50,000 nucleotides of DNA from Chrysomallon squamiferum (GCA_012295275.1 CM022670.1:10427083-10477082); one strand, 5' to 3'. Positions 31,761-43,060 are shown, counted from the stretch's first letter. Program-made: numbers and translations. Notes: generated by a model not told the origin, from the letters alone.

Positions 31761-32190
31761 TTCCAGGTTTTTCTCAAATTTTCCGTTTTCTCTTTCATGA
31801 CATAATTTTGTTCAAAAGCCTGTCATTCGCTTCATTTTGTTTTTTTAAATGGATGAGTCACCGTATTCCTTACAGTTTGTCGATTTATCGTTCTATCCAC
31901 TTGGTAATTGTTTTTAAAAAAAATTTATGAAACGTTTTTCGTTTTGAAAAAAAAAAAAATGAAATATAAACAAGTAAAGAATGGAAATTATTATTTTTAA
32001 AATGAGTCTATTTTCTTTACTGTATTTTAAATTTTTTTAGAATGAATTCTTTACCGGATGAGAAAACATAACAAATATTAAAGATTAAAAAAACAACAAA
32101 AAAAACAACAACAACGAAACATCTTCAACAAAATTATATCTAAATCCTTTTCCAGCTGGAAAAAAATATAATAATAATACATAAAACATA
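31761..32190. other. AT-rich unique sequence
   Basis: Short A-runs near 31948. No gene. Confidence 0.5.
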
Positions 32191-32191
32191 A

Positions 32192-32201
32192 AAAAAATAA
32201 A

Positions 32202-32232
<31 letters not shown>

Positions 32233-32434
32233 AATAAAATAAAGTAAAATAATTAAAACAAAATAAAATAAATAAGTAAAATAAATAAATATATAAAATA
32301 AACAAACAAACAAACAAACAAACAAACAAACAAACAAATGATCAAATGAACAAACAAACAAACAAGTTCCTATTACCAGTTTCTCCATCACTCTTGAGTC
32401 CAAGAATTGAAAAAAAAAAAAAAAAAAAAAAAAA
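32192..32434. repeat. (AAAAT)n, (AAAC)n and poly(A)
   Basis: AAAAT and AAAT repeats to about 32290, AAAC repeats at 32299-32365 with one interruption, then A24 at 32411-32434. Confidence 0.93.
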
Positions 32435-32439
32435 TAAAA

Positions 32440-32640
32440 ATGAAAAAGAAATTCACAAGCTTTGTTCAAGTTTTGTCTCTGGACCCTCAGTACCCAACCA
32501 GCTGTCTCAAAAATCCAGCCACATCTAGAGCTCCTGTCCCTCGCTTCGTCTTTCGTCTTTCGGACTGGTCCAAGTGCGGGGGTGGTGCCAACAAGAGGCA
32601 AGAGCGTTAATGAAAATTAAACGCACGAAAAACGGCATGT
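32440..32640. other. Complex island of balanced composition
   Basis: The minus strand is open for about 50 non-repetitive codons (32601 down to about 32450), but the frame starts at TTG and runs into the A-tract as poly-Phe. No family recognised. Could be an exon fragment or a conserved element. Confidence 0.25.
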
Positions 32641-33600
32641 TTTTGGATACTGACACACACACACACACACAACACACACAAAAAAATCAATTTCAGGGAC
32701 CGAAATATCTTAATATAGGAACGTTCGACTTATGCATTATCATACACAGCTAAAAAAAAAAATAACAAAAAAATATTTTAAAAAATGGTTCTTTGTAATT
32801 TCGACCGCTATGCTTTGTCACTGAAAATGATTTTTTTTTTTTTTTTTTTTTTTTTATACTTGATGAAGTCCATTCTCTGTGTCGCTTGAATCAATAAGAA
32901 TAGTTGCAAATGTGTGCGAAGTAATCCTGCCGATCGATAACGGTTTGCATGATGATAACGAGTAGCGATAGAACCGTTAATTTATGCAACGGTATTTCTC
33001 TCACACAGTTTTTTCTTCTTTTTCTTTATTCAGTATTCGTTTGATTATTTTTGTTTACTGTGTGCATTTTAAATGTTAATTAAAAATGTTGTTGGTGGTG
33101 GTGCTGCTTAGTATTTTTAATGATTCTAAAAGAAAATAATGAATATTCTATAAACTACGGCATGATACTGCTGTGTACAACAGAAGAATGAATAAATATA
33201 TAATAGTTAATGGGTTTTGGCAAGAACAAAAAGAAATTGAATTCTGATTTTATTGGGGTTTTTTCTTTCTTTCTTTCTCTGTTCTTTGTGCTGATTTCTA
33301 GACTCTTAAAACGTTAATAATGAAACTACAAAACTGTAAACAGTTGGTTACTTTTAGTGTTTTCAAAAACGCATTTATAAAAGCGTGAATTAAGAATAGA
33401 CATTCTCTAAAATCGATATCAGGAAAAAGATAAAAACAAAAAGCAGTTAAAAAAAAAGTATTTACACAAAAATGCCATTTATAAAATAAAAGACAGACAG
33501 ATTTAAGAAAAAAATGCCAACGCACACACACACATATATACAGAAAAAACAGAATAATGATAATGATAATAAAAAAATAATAAAAATCTCACAACAAGGA
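32641..33600. other. AT-rich sequence with CA and T tracts
   Basis: (CA)n at 32654-32670, T-run at 32832-32855, otherwise unique. No gene. Confidence 0.55.
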
Positions 33601-33610
33601 GTAACAACAT

Positions 33611-33630
33611 TTTCACTTACCTTTTTCTGA
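33611..33630 (-). other. Consensus 5' splice site, minus strand
   Basis: Minus-strand text AGAAAAAG|GTAAGTGAAA matches the U1 consensus (AAG|GTAAGT) at every core position. It lies at the downstream end of the complex block 33640-34350, as a donor of a first exon would. Confidence 0.35.
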
Positions 33631-34140
33631 AGTACCCAGACTTCACTTTCTCTTCCTTTCTGTCCGGTGAAATTAGAGATTTAGAGAGAAAGAGAGAGAG
33701 AAAGAGAGAAAACAGAGACAGGGAGAGAACGAGAAGAAGATTGAGAGAGAGAGAGAGCCGGATGGAAAGAGAGAAAGAGAGAGAGAGAGATCTGTACGTC
33801 TTCGTATTTGTGGCAAAATCCTAAATTTTGCAAAATGGCTTCGAGACACGGGCTGCACCTCTGTGGAGTTAGAGTCTAACAAAAGCTGTTAACACCTGCC
33901 TTGAATTCCAGGGATCAGTTCCTAGCAACTTAACATTCTCATACACAACTCTCGGCGAAGACCAACACTCTATGCATTGTCTGTTCGTGTTCAGGCTGTA
34001 CCTGTCCTCGAGAAAGACACGCCGTATGTTGACAAGTTCTAGGATGACAGAATCTCTCGAAACGGTGCTCACAGACGCCTAGTCCAGCACTTTGCAATTA
34101 ACGCCTGCATACCATCACTAGAAGTCTTCCACAGAACCTC
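33621..34140 (-). other. Putative untranslated first exon, minus strand
   Basis: Complex, CpG-containing sequence between a promoter-like block and the splice donor. It includes a GA/CT-rich tract (33675-33790). No ATG opens a frame that continues to the donor; the longest minus frame (34072-33869) begins with GTG and ends in a stop, so the exon would be untranslated. The alternative is that the whole block is an enhancer and the donor is coincidental. Confidence 0.25.
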
Positions 34141-34460
34141 TCTGTCCGAGTCTGCGCAGACGACACTCGCCGCCGATTGGTAGCGTTCTCCTGTATGAAT
34201 AATAGATGAGAGGTGGCCATCACCGCGCGAGAGAATGGCGTTTTCCTATGGCTTTAAATTGGATAAAGTCAGGAGATTCGTTTTAAGCATGTGCGGCTGC
34301 CGCATTTCTACTTCTTCCCCAAACCGTGCAAGAAACGCGCCGCCATATTGGTATCAGATCACTTGCAGTAGTCACCGGAAATGATTAAATTTCTCGTCCG
34401 TCCAGATTCTGGACAGCTCTGGTCGTCTGCTGTGTGAACCGGCGAGCTCGCGCACGCTGA
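34141..34460 (-). promoter_or_regulatory. CpG-rich promoter-like region
   Basis: Contains the 12-bp palindrome GTCTGCGCAGAC with an NRF1-type TGCGCA core (34150-34161), GATTGG (inverted CCAAT, about 34176), ACCGCGCGAG, and ACGCGCCGCCATATTGG (34335-34351) with a YY1-like GCCGCCAT. Such elements are typical of TATA-less animal promoters. Direction is inferred from the minus-strand donor at 33620. Confidence 0.35.
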
Positions 34461-34870
34461 TCGAAATAACCTTCGGCATGTTCTGGTTTTGGGTTTTAAT
34501 TGATGGCCAATGTGACAGGCAAACGAAGAAGCATAGCTAAAAGCCTGACTAGCATGGCAGAAAATTACTACGAGGCTTGTCGCCAATCAATACTCTCGGC
34601 TGATTACTAATGCCCATTTCTGAAGGGCTGTATAAGGGATGCATTCCCATAAACTTATTGCCTCGCTGTGACAAAAAAAAAAAAAAAATAGAATAATAAA
34701 AAAAAAGCCCCATAATAATCAATACTTGAATCGCTTTTCTTACTGCGTTCTTCCACTCTTGGCTTTGTTCACGTGAAACTGAAAACAAAGGTTGGTGATT
34801 TTATCTGTCCTGATTGATCAGACGAACAGCTTTGTTTCCATAGTGAAATCCGTGCTGTCTCTCCCTTCCC
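34461..34870. other. Complex sequence upstream of the promoter-like block
   Basis: A minus frame at 34359-34586 begins with TTG and is not recognised. A-run 34673-34689. No further motifs. Confidence 0.4.
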
Positions 34871-34876
34871 CGTTTG

Positions 34877-34891
34877 CCGCTAGGAGGCGCT
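34877..34891 (+). promoter_or_regulatory. CTCF-like site
   Basis: CCGCTAGGAGGCGCT agrees with the vertebrate CTCF core (CCNNYAGRKGGCGCT) except A for G/T at one position. It sits in CpG-containing sequence 0.4-0.7 kb from the promoter-like block, where an insulator or promoter-proximal site would be plausible. Confidence 0.4.
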
Positions 34892-35780
34892 CCATCGCCT
34901 TTGGGTATCGGCGGTCGCAATCGGTCGTAGAGTCCCGTGTTTTCCCGTAATGAAGTTTTCCCAATTGATTGAAACTCGCCGCGCAGTTATGTGCTTTATT
35001 GGAAACTGAAATTGGAAAAAGTGTCTGAGGTATTACACGCAGCATCTCAAGCAGAAATTAATACAGGCGGTTCTTCAAGACAAAATTAAGACAAACAACG
35101 TCCCATGAAAACCTTCCCAAAGAGGCATTCTCCGATATCTTAACGAGTTTTTTTTTTCCAACGAAATCGAAAAATATGACAACGAATATTTACTCAAAAG
35201 CACAAAGCATGTTTGAAATTTTTGAAAGAAAACAACAAAAATGTTTGAAGGGCCTCTTTGTAGAATAAAATTTTTTTTATAATATATTTCACTGTACTTT
35301 TTGAGAAAACTATTTTTTTTTTTTTTTAATAAGTTTTCATTGGTGACATACTATACATTTCAGGCATTCATTCTTTTTTTATTCTTCTTCTTCTTTTTTT
35401 CGAACTTGCGTTGTATTATTTATAAAATCATCAGACTTTGAAATATGAAGTAGCAACCACTGAAAATTGTATTGTTTGAAAAATAATGATGTGGCTTAAA
35501 TTCGTTTATTTTTCTTTGTTATAACTGTCTTAGTAAACGCCATTTTATTCCATTGTTTTAGGCCTCGCTATTTTCACAGTGATGTATGAAAGTTGTCTCG
35601 TTAAAATGAGAACACGAATCCGACACACTCTTAAATCTGTTCTTAAGCAGAACTGTTTCCTACAATTTCGTATTTATTATATCTCTTCATTTACGTAATT
35701 TTTTTTTTTTCCCATTTTTAAGTTTGATTTCGACATTAAATACTGCAATGTATAGTATGCAAAGCTAATATGTTTTCATT
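34892..35780. other. Unique then AT-rich sequence
   Basis: Complex to about 35050 (GGGTATCGGCGGTCGC), then T-runs at 35311-35327 and 35700-35710. A 75-codon minus frame (34818-35045) is unrecognised. Confidence 0.45.
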
Positions 35781-35787
35781 TTGTTTA

Positions 35788-35945
35788 TTATCTATCTATC
35801 TGTCTATCTATCTGTCTATCTGTCTGTCTATCTATCTATCCATCTATCCATCTATATATCTATCTCTCTCTGTCTTTCAGTTTGTCTCTCTCTCTGTCGC
35901 TTTATCAATCTATCAATCTTTCTATCTATCTACCTGTCTATCTAC
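35788..35945. repeat. (CTAT/CTGT)n tetranucleotide tract
   Basis: Interrupted CTAT, CTGT and CCAT units with a CTCTCTGT middle section. The Tyr-Leu-Ser frames are repeat translations. Confidence 0.95.
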
Positions 35946-35967
35946 AATCTCTCGCTTTTGAATTCCC

Positions 35968-36080
35968 TGTGTGTATGTATGTGTGTGTGTGCATATCTAT
36001 TGTGTGATTATCTACTGTGTGTGTATGTGTATGTATATATGTGTGTTTGATTGTGTGTCTCTGTATGTGTGTATGTATTG
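35968..36080. repeat. Degenerate (GT)n/(GTAT)n
   Basis: GTGT and GTAT units with frequent interruptions. Confidence 0.88.
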
Positions 36081-36090
36081 ATATTGATAT

Positions 36091-36700
36091 TTCAAATATT
36101 AATGAATCCAGAACAATGCGACTATAATGTTAACCATTCACAAAGTCAAATTGCCTTTCAAATGACAGGTGTTTAAAATGGTAATACCAACACAATTGAT
36201 TTAATAAGCCTTTGCTTTAAATTATGTTTCATTACATTACCAGGGCATGCGAGTACCTTTTTATCTGACAGCCTTATTAATCATTTATTAATTAATCAGT
36301 TCTTTCTTAGCCTGCTTCTTAACGCAAAATCAATGACAAGCTTATTTTGTATAATCGTATTCAGTAACAATAAGAATAAGGCTGAAAGAAAGAATAAAAG
36401 ATGAAAAAAAAAGCAACAAAAGTATCAGCAATATCACTGTATTAAAACAAAAAAAAACACACACACAAAAAAACAAACACATCCAGACTAACACAAATAG
36501 CATAAAATTATATAAATAAAGTCATATAGTGTAATGTATTATAAAGTTTTGTAATGTAATGTAATATATATATATATATATAAAATGAATTGAAATAAAA
36601 TGAAAAAAAAACCCAAAGTAACCAACTAGCGATCTAACTAAATAAATAAAGAAATAATATGTATACATTTTCAAAGATAACAGCAGTTGAAACCGTAACA
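36091..36700. other. AT-rich unique sequence
   Basis: Includes ATTTATTAATTAATCAG (36283-36299), a homeodomain-like AT motif, and a short (TA)n near 36566. No gene. Confidence 0.5.
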
Positions 36701-36705
36701 TCAAA

Positions 36706-37060
36706 AATCACAATAACAACAGCAACAATAACAATAATACCAACAACTATAATAATAACAACAACAATAATATTGAAAACAATAATTCAAATAAAACAGT
36801 AATAGTAATAGAAATATCAGTAACAATAATAACATTAATAAAAATAGCAACAATGACAGCATTAACAACAACAACAATAACCTTAATAATAATATAATAA
36901 TAATAACGATAAGAATAACAATAACAAAGACAACAGTAACCGCAACAATCAAAACAACAACAACAACAACGGCAATATCGAAAATAATAAAAACAGTAAT
37001 TATAACAACAGTAACAACACCAGTAACAACAATGACATCAACAATGATAATAATCGGAAA
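36706..37060. repeat. Imperfect (AAC/AAT)n, about 350 bp
   Basis: Triplets of AAC, AAT and CAG mixed with unique bases. Minus frame of Leu, Val and Cys is repeat-derived. Confidence 0.92.
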
Positions 37061-37207
37061 TTATTTTTATTACGCAATACGCTGTAAAAATATCTCAGAA
37101 TGTTCAATGGTTTGTTTAAAATTAACACCAGCGTGGAATCATTTTGCTTCAAAATCGATAAACATTTTAGTTTGGATAAAGTGTTAACTAGAAGGTTAAT
37201 TATCAGC

Positions 37208-37221
37208 GTCGCCATGGCAAC
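37208..37221. promoter_or_regulatory. RFX X-box
   Basis: GTCGCCATGGCAAC fits the RFX consensus, with T-to-C at position 3. The surrounding 37100-37265 is complex sequence (TAATTATCAGC upstream, GTTAACGTTAA downstream) between two simple-repeat zones. Confidence 0.45.
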
Positions 37222-37371
37222 ACAGTCTGTACATCTTTTAACCATTCGATCAGGACGCTGTTAACGTTAATGATGATGATGAGTAGCAAGATGACGATGA
37301 TGTTAATGAAGAATTATTAATCCATTGCTGAAAATATATTTTGATTGACAAATGCGCCTTGTCAGATGTAT

Positions 37372-37435
37372 ATGTGTGTGTTTGTGTGTGTGTGTATGTG
37401 TGTGTATGTGTGTGTGTGTATGTGTGTGTGTGTAT
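37372..37435. repeat. (GT)n with GTAT interruptions
   Basis: Regularly interrupted GT repeat. Confidence 0.94.
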
Positions 37436-38145
37436 ATTAATTATTTGTGTGTAAATTCTTCATTCCTGTTTTGAACGTTTGTTTTTCTTATCACAAGCAG
37501 ATAGCAATAAGACACATTTCCGGATTTGATTCCCATTTTAAAAATAAAATTTGATTTTAAACAATTAGTTTCTACTGAAATTGTCCAACAGATGTGTTTT
37601 GGCTTCGAAAACCGTTTTCATCGAAAGTTATAGGTCACTGAGAAGAGTGATTGATGTGCATGACTTCAAAGGTTTTTAATCTAAACCTTAGTTCGTCATT
37701 CCAACGTCGAATCCTTTATTTTAACAAACCTCAAAGTGCAGCGAATTCTTGAAGTTATCACCGTAACAATTAAGAGCCTTTTTAAACATTATCATTCTCT
37801 CGATCAACCGGAAGCTATATGCTGCACGGCTAAGTCAGCCAATCAACGCAATTGTTTCAGGTCTCTTTAAGTTACAAAAGTGCAGTATGAGTTACTCCGA
37901 TATCGGAATAATGGCCCATTCTGTTATGCTGATCATCAAGGCCTGTGATTGGCAAGACAAAGAAAGTATTGGAAATCCATATACTTCAGATGATGTCCTA
38001 TGTTGTCAAACAATTAGACTTTCTACACAGTTAGATAATCACTTGTTACCCGTGCATGCAATAACCTCATCACAACACAAATTTGTCACATTCACTTAGG
38101 ACAAATATTTAGGTAACATCACCGGCATTCATAAACACGAGTTAT
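37436..38145. other. Mostly unique sequence
   Basis: Complex between 37600 and 38100. A plus open frame of 70 codons (37887-38099) is not recognised and has no supporting gene structure. Confidence 0.45.
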
Positions 38146-38149
38146 GTCA

Positions 38150-38200
38150 CGGTCGTTGAGTTCATGTGCAGCAGATGCCGAGTTCGAATCTCAGACATTT
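38150..38200 (+). mobile_element. Possible tRNA-derived fragment
   Basis: GAGTTCGAATCTC (38180-38192) is a close pol III B-box with a short T-arm-like stem. CGGTCGTTGAGTTCATG upstream could be a decayed A-box. No complete cloverleaf can be drawn and no SINE body is evident. Confidence 0.3.
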
Positions 38201-39500
38201 ACGTACTCTGAGAAAATATGAAAAGCTACATTCAAACTAACCGTCACGTTAAATACCAGTTTCCATCAGAGACGTAAGTGTTACGTCGTAACCAAAGCAG
38301 CCGTTGTGTTTGAATGGTTGCTTCCAAGTTATTATTAAATCGCTAACAAATATGATGAACACTGACGAGGAAAATAATTAATTTTGGCTGCATAAATTGT
38401 AAGACGACATTTTGAGTAATTTTAGAAGCATTTTTAACACTGCTGTTAACTTTAGCGAAGCATTCATGCTGAAGAAATGGATTATAAGATCTAAAGAAAA
38501 GGACTATCATACATTTAATTAATAAATTTATTTATTTATTTATTTATATAATAAATAACATATTTCTTTGTTTCTTTAGATAACAATTTCTACAAACAAA
38601 CATTATGTTTATGAAAGAAATACTAAAACAACTGACGATAACATTGCAGCACAATAATCAAAAACAAAAAATCTTAAAGATTATATCTAATTCATATTGT
38701 TGTCATTTACACTTTTCTGCCTTCTCAGAATGGAGCAAAAAAAAAAAAAAAAAATCGTGTTTAGAAAACTACATAAAAACATCCTTCATACTACGTGAAT
38801 AAGCAAAGGTTAAAAAAAAAAATATATATGTCTAAGACTTAACTAACCTTTGAAAAGTTGTGTCTGATCTTACATCCGAAAAAAATCTCTTTAAATTATT
38901 TTCTTTCCTGTACACTCCATTATATATATATATATAAAAGATAAAAAAAAGAGAAAAAATTTGGGCGCCAGAACATCTCACAAATTTTTTTAAAACTCGA
39001 ATTTTAATCATTTTTACACGCGGCATCTGAACAGAAAGTAACACAACAAAAGAAAGTCCAATTTCAAAACCGACTTTATCCAGCAAATATTTCATTTTAG
39101 TTTGAACTTCTTGTCACGGCGTTATCTGAATTAAGACACAACACCGGGGTCGTTGAGACGGACTCTGGGAGCCGGTGATGTTTGTTTAAGGCAATGTTCG
39201 AAATTAAGTTATTTAATAAACCTATCTCCCCAGCCATTTCAATACAGACTGAATCCAATATCGTGACCCTAGCAGCAAAAATGATTAAATATAATAAACA
39301 GAAGCTGCAGTTCTTTTCAGAAGTGATGGATTTTGTTGTTGACGATAACTAGAACAACAACAACAAGAACATGAGTAATAATAATAATAATGATGATGAT
39401 GATCATCATCATCATATACAACAAAAATATATTTTTGGTGATGGTTTCCATATCTTTCTGATGAAATACATTAAATGGTAAAAAGACTGCTCATAAAAAT
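38201..39500. other. Unique and AT-rich sequence, about 1.3 kb
   Basis: (ATTT)n near 38520-38546, A-run 38739-38754, (TA)n 38922-38936, (GAT)/(ATC) block at 39379-39415 with the near-palindrome GATGATGATCATCATC. No gene. Confidence 0.5.
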
Positions 39501-39504
39501 AGTT

Positions 39505-39597
39505 TTGATATATATCCCTAATATACATATAAAGTTCAGAATAGTATTTATTACTTCATACAAACACTCACAGTTATATATATATATATATATATAT

Positions 39598-39667
<70 letters not shown>

Positions 39668-39785
39668 AAACTGTGTGTGTTTGTATGAAGTAATAAATAC
39701 TATTCTGAACTTTATATATATATTAGGGATATATTCATATACACACTCATATACACATATATACACAGGTAACATACACATATAC
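39505..39785. repeat. Long inverted repeat, arms about 65-70 bp, AT/GT loop
   Basis: Left arm 39513-39577 and right arm 39665-39732 are almost perfect reverse complements; each contains AAAGTTCAGAATAGTATTTA or its complement. The loop of about 87 bp is (TA)n-(GT)n-TTATCTG-(TA)n. A second, shorter inverted match links TTATCTGTGTATATAT (about 39633) with ATATATACACAGGTAA (about 39756), so the locus looks like nested inverted duplications. It could be a MITE-like foldback element or a replication-slippage product. No coding capacity. Confidence 0.85.
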
Positions 39786-40550
39786 ATGTACACACACTAA
39801 TTTCATAATAGTTACGAAATCAATCTCAGTAAAATGACCTTTAGTTGTTTTTAGAATTGTTCTGGTGAATTAGTTTGATTTCATTTTTAAAAATGAAAAT
39901 TCTTTAATTTACTGATTTATTTTCTTCATCTTTTCATCAAACCGTAAAACCTTTCTTCAAAAACCAAAAAAAAAAAAAAAAAAAAAAATAAATAAATGTA
40001 AAAAAATAAAAAAAAAAAAAAAAAATTAAAAAAAAATAAAGCTAAATAACAAATTCGGGAATATTTCATTGAATTATATGGTTATAAAATCGCTAATTTA
40101 GGTTCATTGCCTGAGGAAACATAAACGGGAAAAAAAATCATTACAAAAAAGTCCTGTTGCTATGAAGCATCTTAATTCTAATAACATTAGCTAGTAACTT
40201 TGATTAGCCAGAAGAAAAAAAAAAAAGGAAAAAAAAAAAAAAAGAAAAAACATTAGCTTATTCTTTTTCATTACGTATTTCCACCAGTTTTCTCTAAACG
40301 TATTTTCTTTACGATCAACACGTAACTAACGTAACGTTATGATATTTTAAAAAACTGCGTTTAATTCCTGCTATTTATGCATATATCACTTGGGAATATT
40401 TTTTGTTTCCAGTGATACGTGATATCTCTGAAACAAATGAAAGATGAAAAGAGATTATTCTGATAGGATTAGGTTGTCACTAAGCCTAATCGACCTTGAT
40501 CGTGAACAACTGGCTTAAGACAAATGATTATTTATCCCCAACATTATACA
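39786..40550. other. AT-rich sequence with A-runs
   Basis: A-runs at 39966-39988 and around 40010-40025 and 40214-40243. A 7-bp inverted repeat GATTAGG/CCTAATC lies at 40467-40491. No gene. Confidence 0.55.
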
Positions 40551-40555
40551 GCGAA

Positions 40556-40578
40556 GATATAATAATCATAATAATAGC

Positions 40579-40627
<49 letters not shown>

Positions 40628-40737
40628 GCAGTAACAACAATAAGTAACAACACAAATGACAGCAACAACATTAATAATAATAACAACAACAACAGTAATA
40701 CTAATAATACTACTAATACTACTAATAATAATATTTA
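40556..40737. repeat. (AAT)n then AAC/ACT/AAT triplets
   Basis: Pure AAT at 40578-40626 with mixed triplets after it. The Ile/Asn/Thr frame is a repeat product. Confidence 0.95.
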
Positions 40738-40806
40738 AAAAATAAAGAAGAAAGAAAATGAATGAAATAAATCCTTTATCGGTACTACTAATACTACTTC
40801 TATAAT

Positions 40807-40824
40807 GATTATTATTATTATTAC

Positions 40825-40873
<49 letters not shown>

Positions 40874-40874
40874 G
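40807..40874. repeat. (ATT)n
   Basis: Nearly pure ATT repeat, complementary to the (AAT)n block about 200 bp upstream, so the two could pair. Confidence 0.95.
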
Positions 40875-41043
40875 CTGAAGAACTATGATTATCAAATACA
40901 TAGTGTAAACGTTTATTATTAAGGTATTACTATGAACTGTATTTATCATCATAACCATCATCATCGCCAGTAGTAGAAGCAGGGTAAATAGTTGTTATAC
41001 AGTACTTATTGTAGTAGCTGTATTAATATACATATATGCATCG

Positions 41044-41172
41044 TAGAAGCAGTAGTAGTAATTGTATTAGCAATAATAGTAGCAGCAGTGGTAGTGGTAA
41101 TAGTAGTAACAGTAGTAGCAGTAGCAGCAGCAGCAGTAGCAGTAGTAGCATTGGTGCTAGAAACAGCAGTAA
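41044..41172. repeat. Imperfect (AGT/AGC)n
   Basis: AGT, AGC, GGT and AAT triplets. Val/Ala-rich open frame is repeat-derived. Confidence 0.92.
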
Positions 41173-41199
41173 AATCTAATAACTGCTAACGCCGAAGAA

Positions 41200-41450
41200 A
41201 CTATTTCTGAGCTTTTGAATTACACCAGGACGTTAGGTCCAGTTCAGCTGTTTTCATCGTTTTCCGTGAAATCGGCGGAAATCATTCGCACGGTTTGCGG
41301 ATATCGTTTCTATGGAAACCACGGGTATCTTTTCCGTCAATTGGACGGACGTCATTTTCGGAGAAATCGGCGGATGCAATCGTCGTCGTATCCGCAGATG
41401 TAATGTACGGTTGCTGACGTCAAATAAAACCAATTCATTGGTCACCACAA
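41200..41450. promoter_or_regulatory. Promoter-like island: X-box, palindromes, CRE and CCAAT
   Basis: In order: GAAATCGGCGGA (41269), RFX X-box GTTTCTATGGAAAC (41306-41319), palindrome TCCGTCAATTGGACGGA (41333-41349), a second GAAATCGGCGGA (about 41363), full CRE TGACGTCA (41415-41422) and CCAATTCATTGG, an inverted pair of CCAAT boxes (41430-41441). RFX, CREB/ATF and NF-Y sites in this order are known from animal promoters. CRE and CCAAT only 7 bp apart suggest a core promoter, but no transcript can be traced from sequence. Confidence 0.5.
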
Positions 41451-42865
41451 AAAACAAAAACAACCCTGACTTCACCTAAAGTAACCTAGAACGAAGCAGT
41501 TGTTTGTTTTAACGACAAAAGCAGTGACGCGTAAAATCTGATTTCAACAGAAAAGCAGGAGGAATCTTTAACGGCTGCAGCTCTGACGTAGGCAGTTGTA
41601 GAATTTTACAAAAAAGTGTTCGAGCGAGACTTGAAGATTCCTCTTGACCAGATACGTATGTACATACTACTAACGATTGCAGACGCTGGTGTCTGAAATT
41701 AGATACGAAAAAGAAAGATTCAAAATCAATATTCTCGCCAATACGGACACAATTTCCATCATTTTCGTATAAATAGACTCATTTTTGAAATATTTATGGA
41801 TCCTCCTTCTTTAATGACAAAGACAGATTTGGAAATAATTCAAAATTTCCAGCAGTCATGAATAAAGTTATCAGATGAAAGACTTGAATAGTTACCATAT
41901 CATTACTGCACTAATACGTTACCAAAATTACTACACTAAATTTAAGAATGTTTCAGAATTGGTTATTCCTCTTAGATACGGTGATTACGCTCAGAAATTA
42001 AGTTTGCGATGCCTCGTGGGGTCTGGAATGTAATGGAAACAAAGTATGTCATTAAGTTATATTTTCTAGTGATAACAGCTTTGCAACTGTCCTTTAAGAC
42101 ATTCGAGCAGCTTCTAGGAATGATATAATGATTTTTGAACAGATTTTAAATAACAGAAAACCAAAAAAAAAAAAAAAAAAATAAAAAAAAAGCAAACACC
42201 TACTGTTCTTTAAAGGTCATCTAATATTTGAAAAATAAAATAAAAAAGAATCACACTAAAGTAACGACTTTCCTTTTCCCCAAAAAATAAATTTAAAAAA
42301 TGAATTGGGGAATGTTCAGTAATAAAAACAAATATTGTAAATTGCATGTCATAGCTTTGCAAGAAAGATAAATGTCACTGATCTTTAAATGAAGTAAAAT
42401 TATTATTATTTTTTTTTTTTGTCCTCTTATTTTTGCATGTCGTCGGTTTTATTTCTCTCTTTCGTTTTACTTCTCTCTCTTTCGATCCATCTGTCTGTAT
42501 GTCAGTCTGTATACGAATATCTATTCCTGTTCTACAACATCTCCTTCTTTCAGTGGTTACTGCAACATAAGTAGAAAAGGTGCTAAGCTAATATTATTTT
42601 ATCAAAGCTTAACAAGGGCTATCAAATTCGTACCGATCATTTATACATTGCAGAGGTTACACATCGAACCGTCCAGGGATTTGTTATATAAATAGATCGT
42701 TCGAATTATCGCTCATCTTTACCAAGCGATCTTTTCTTTTTTTATTTAACAAAAACACAAAAGTTAAAAAAAGGGGGATGTTTTTTTTTTTTTTTTTTTT
42801 TTCATTGCTTTTTACCCACACCAAAAATATGCAGCTGTTATTGGCGTATGTGTTTCTTGACAACA
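41451..42865. other. Mostly unique sequence, about 1.4 kb
   Basis: Complex to about 42110, then A-runs (42163-42190) and T-runs (42409-42420, 42781-42802). No exon supported. Confidence 0.5.
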
Positions 42866-43060
42866 GAACTGATGCTATCATCCATCTAGAGTGAGTTCAT
42901 GCGTAAAGGGTCCATCCGCCTGGCACCATAGCATTTAACGTCATCGGGTTTTATGGCTGGCGCAGAGTCTCGAGAGCTCGATAAAGGAATATTCCACATC
43001 GGCGTGTCCGGAATATACGTAGGCGACTAGCTCAAAAAGCTGGTCTTGGCGTAAACCCAG
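42866..43060. other. Complex CpG-containing stretch
   Basis: Contains GTCTCGAGAGCTCGA and CATCGGCGTGTCCGGAATA. Candidate conserved element by composition. No motif group or frame. Confidence 0.3.

Noticed and set aside
32140-32601. 153-codon minus frame with non-repetitive first 50 residues
   Set aside because: It starts at TTG, runs through poly(A), AAAC and AAAAT repeats, and has no recognised domain or splice evidence. The complex part is listed only as an island.
33918-33929. GTTCCTAGCAAC as a further RFX site
   Set aside because: One base too short for the X-box and so not counted with the five full matches.
34359-34586. 75-codon minus frame in the CpG-rich block
   Set aside because: The frame begins with TTG instead of ATG, shows no known domain, and its length is expected by chance in GC-richer DNA.
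35788-35945. Regular short spacing that might suggest a CRISPR-like array
   Set aside because: Plain CTAT/CTGT tetranucleotide repeat without spacers. The degenerate 60-68 bp arrays elsewhere also lack conserved repeats separated by unique spacers, and the genome is eukaryotic.
38150-38200. A functional tRNA gene at the B-box-like site
   Set aside because: No acceptor stem, D-arm or anticodon arm can be drawn around it.
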